Source: Bdellovibrionales bacterium
GTDB taxonomy: Bacteria > Bdellovibrionota > Bacteriovoracia > Bacteriovoracales > Bacteriovoracaceae
Reading direction: 5' to 3'
Length of the DNA: 5,469 nt
Assembly (NCBI GenBank): GCA_023250775.1
Contig: JAHFAA010000287.1
Coordinates: forward strand, 1 to 5,469
Shown here: piece by piece, positions 4,936 to 5,469 of the stretch
Layout: every line of letters begins with the position of its first letter
How positions within the stretch are numbered: the first letter of the stretch is position 1
The notes under the pieces: generated by a model
Seen by the model: the letters and a program-made list of their open reading frames with translations, nothing else
Told to the model about the DNA's origin: nothing
The model's database searches: none
Translations under genes and position numbers: made by a program

Positions 4936-5469
4936 TTTTTCTTACCCCTACTATTTTGTAATTGCATATATTTCTGAAACAGGTCTGGCCGATGCTTTTG
5001 AGTGCTTTGAATCCTCTGCTCTAATTGCCATTTGGCAATTAGAGCATGATGCCCAGAGAGTAGAATTTCAGGAACCATTTTTCCTTCAAAATCTCGTGGC
5101 TTCGTATATTGCGCATGCTCCAGCAAATCACCTTCAAAGGATTCAGCTATCACGCTCTCGGCATTACCTAAAACGCCCGGAACATGTCTCATGGCAGAGT
5201 CGAGAAATGCCATGACTGCAAGTTCTCCCCCACTCAAGATAAAATCACCCAGTGAGAATTCCATGTCTACATAGGCCTCAATAAAACGCTCGTCGATACC
5301 TTCATATCTACCGCAAACAAAAACTAAATCACTGGATATTTTCGACTCCAGAAATTGCACTGAAAACTGTTTAGCGGTTTCGCTAGTCCATTGACGTCCA
5401 CGGGGTCCCGCTGCAATTACTCGAAGTTGTTTTTTAAAATCATCTCCATATCCACCGGCCGCAACAACA
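4932..5469 (-). CDS. trmD: tRNA (guanine37-N1)-methyltransferase TrmD, N-terminus outside the window
   Basis: TrmD transfers a methyl group from SAM to N1 of G37, beside the anticodon, which prevents frameshifting. The frame runs in from the right edge; 178 residues are visible and about 65-75 N-terminal residues are missing. Diagnostic blocks are VCGRYEGIDERF (near 5310), SLGDFILSGGELAVM, RHVPGVLGN, LLEHAQYTKPRDFEGKMVPEILLSGHHALIAKW and HRPDLFQKY. These form the SPOUT knot and part of the C-terminal domain that holds the anticodon stem. The GTG at 5360 is internal: the frame and homology continue upstream of it. By ungapped alignment, the catalytic Asp of E. coli TrmD (D169, in EDSF) is Glu here (AESF). 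A perfect 14-bp inverted repeat lies in the coding sequence at 5017-5046. The stop overlaps the next gene's GTG. Confidence 0.96.
   Translation of the reverse strand, partial: VVAAGGYGDDFKKQLRVIAAGPRGRQWTSETAKQFSVQFLESKISSDLVFVCGRYEGIDERFIEAYVDMEFSLGDFILSGGELAVMAFLDSAMRHVPGVLGNAESVIAESFEGDLLEHAQYTKPRDFEGKMVPEILLSGHHALIAKWQLEQRIQSTQKHRPDLFQKYMQLQNSRGKKK
5017..5046. repeat. trmD: Perfect 14-bp inverted repeat inside trmD
   Basis: TGCTCTAATTGCCA (5017-5030) and TGGCAATTAGAGCA (5033-5046) are exact reverse complements with only two bases between them. In the trmD mRNA this gives a stem of about 12-14 bp with a tiny loop, roughly 85 bases before the stop codon and the overlapping start of the next gene. 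No T-tract follows, so it is not a standard terminator. It encodes ALIAKWQLEQ, a normal part of the TrmD C-terminal domain. Confidence 0.9.

Noticed and set aside
5358..5360. GTG as the start of trmD
   Set aside because: The frame and TrmD-like sequence continue upstream to the window edge, so this GTG is an internal Val codon.

Overview
The window is a compact stretch of a bacterial chromosome, moderately AT-rich by eye, with no sign of mobile DNA, CRISPR or structural RNA genes. It holds nine protein genes, eight of them on the minus strand; two run off the window ends. The gene set, and the block trmD / PF09936-type methyltransferase / rplS / rnhB / yraN-like, suggest a Gram-negative bacterium of the former deltaproteobacterial type. 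Bdellovibrionota is my best guess from general resemblance; no search was run and this is weakly supported.

Layout, in minus-strand transcription order from the right edge. The translation-related operon is: trmD (C-terminal 178 residues visible, m1G37 tRNA methyltransferase), a predicted SPOUT RNA methyltransferase overlapping it by GTGA, and rplS (ribosomal protein L19, start corrected to 4293). A clear intrinsic terminator follows (3869-3898). Its T-tract runs straight into the ATG of rnhB (RNase HII), which overlaps a small, diverged YraN-like nuclease-fold gene by ATGA. Ten bases further on is a secreted or membrane-anchored protein of unknown function with two glycine-zipper hydrophobic segments. 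That gene meets a plus-strand STAS-domain gene (1902-2285) tail to tail, with the two stop codons sharing one TTAA.

Left of the STAS gene is a 113-bp divergent intergenic region with a 9-bp-arm inverted repeat. From it the minus-strand pair rsmI (16S rRNA 2'-O-methyltransferase for C1402) and a GAF plus HD-GYP c-di-GMP phosphodiesterase gene reads leftwards. The HD-GYP ORF has no ATG or GTG near its N-terminus. Its first usable codon is a TTG six bases after the rsmI stop, in the same frame, behind a run of T.

Functionally, most of the window serves RNA modification and translation (TrmD, SPOUT enzyme, L19, RsmI) and nucleic-acid housekeeping (RNase HII, YraN-like). Signalling is represented by the STAS protein and the c-di-GMP phosphodiesterase. 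No complete new defence or mobile system is visible. The strongest unexplained signals are a perfect 14-bp inverted repeat inside trmD, the terminator abutting rnhB, an apparent Asp-to-Glu change at the TrmD general base, and the uncharacterised SPOUT enzyme between trmD and rplS.
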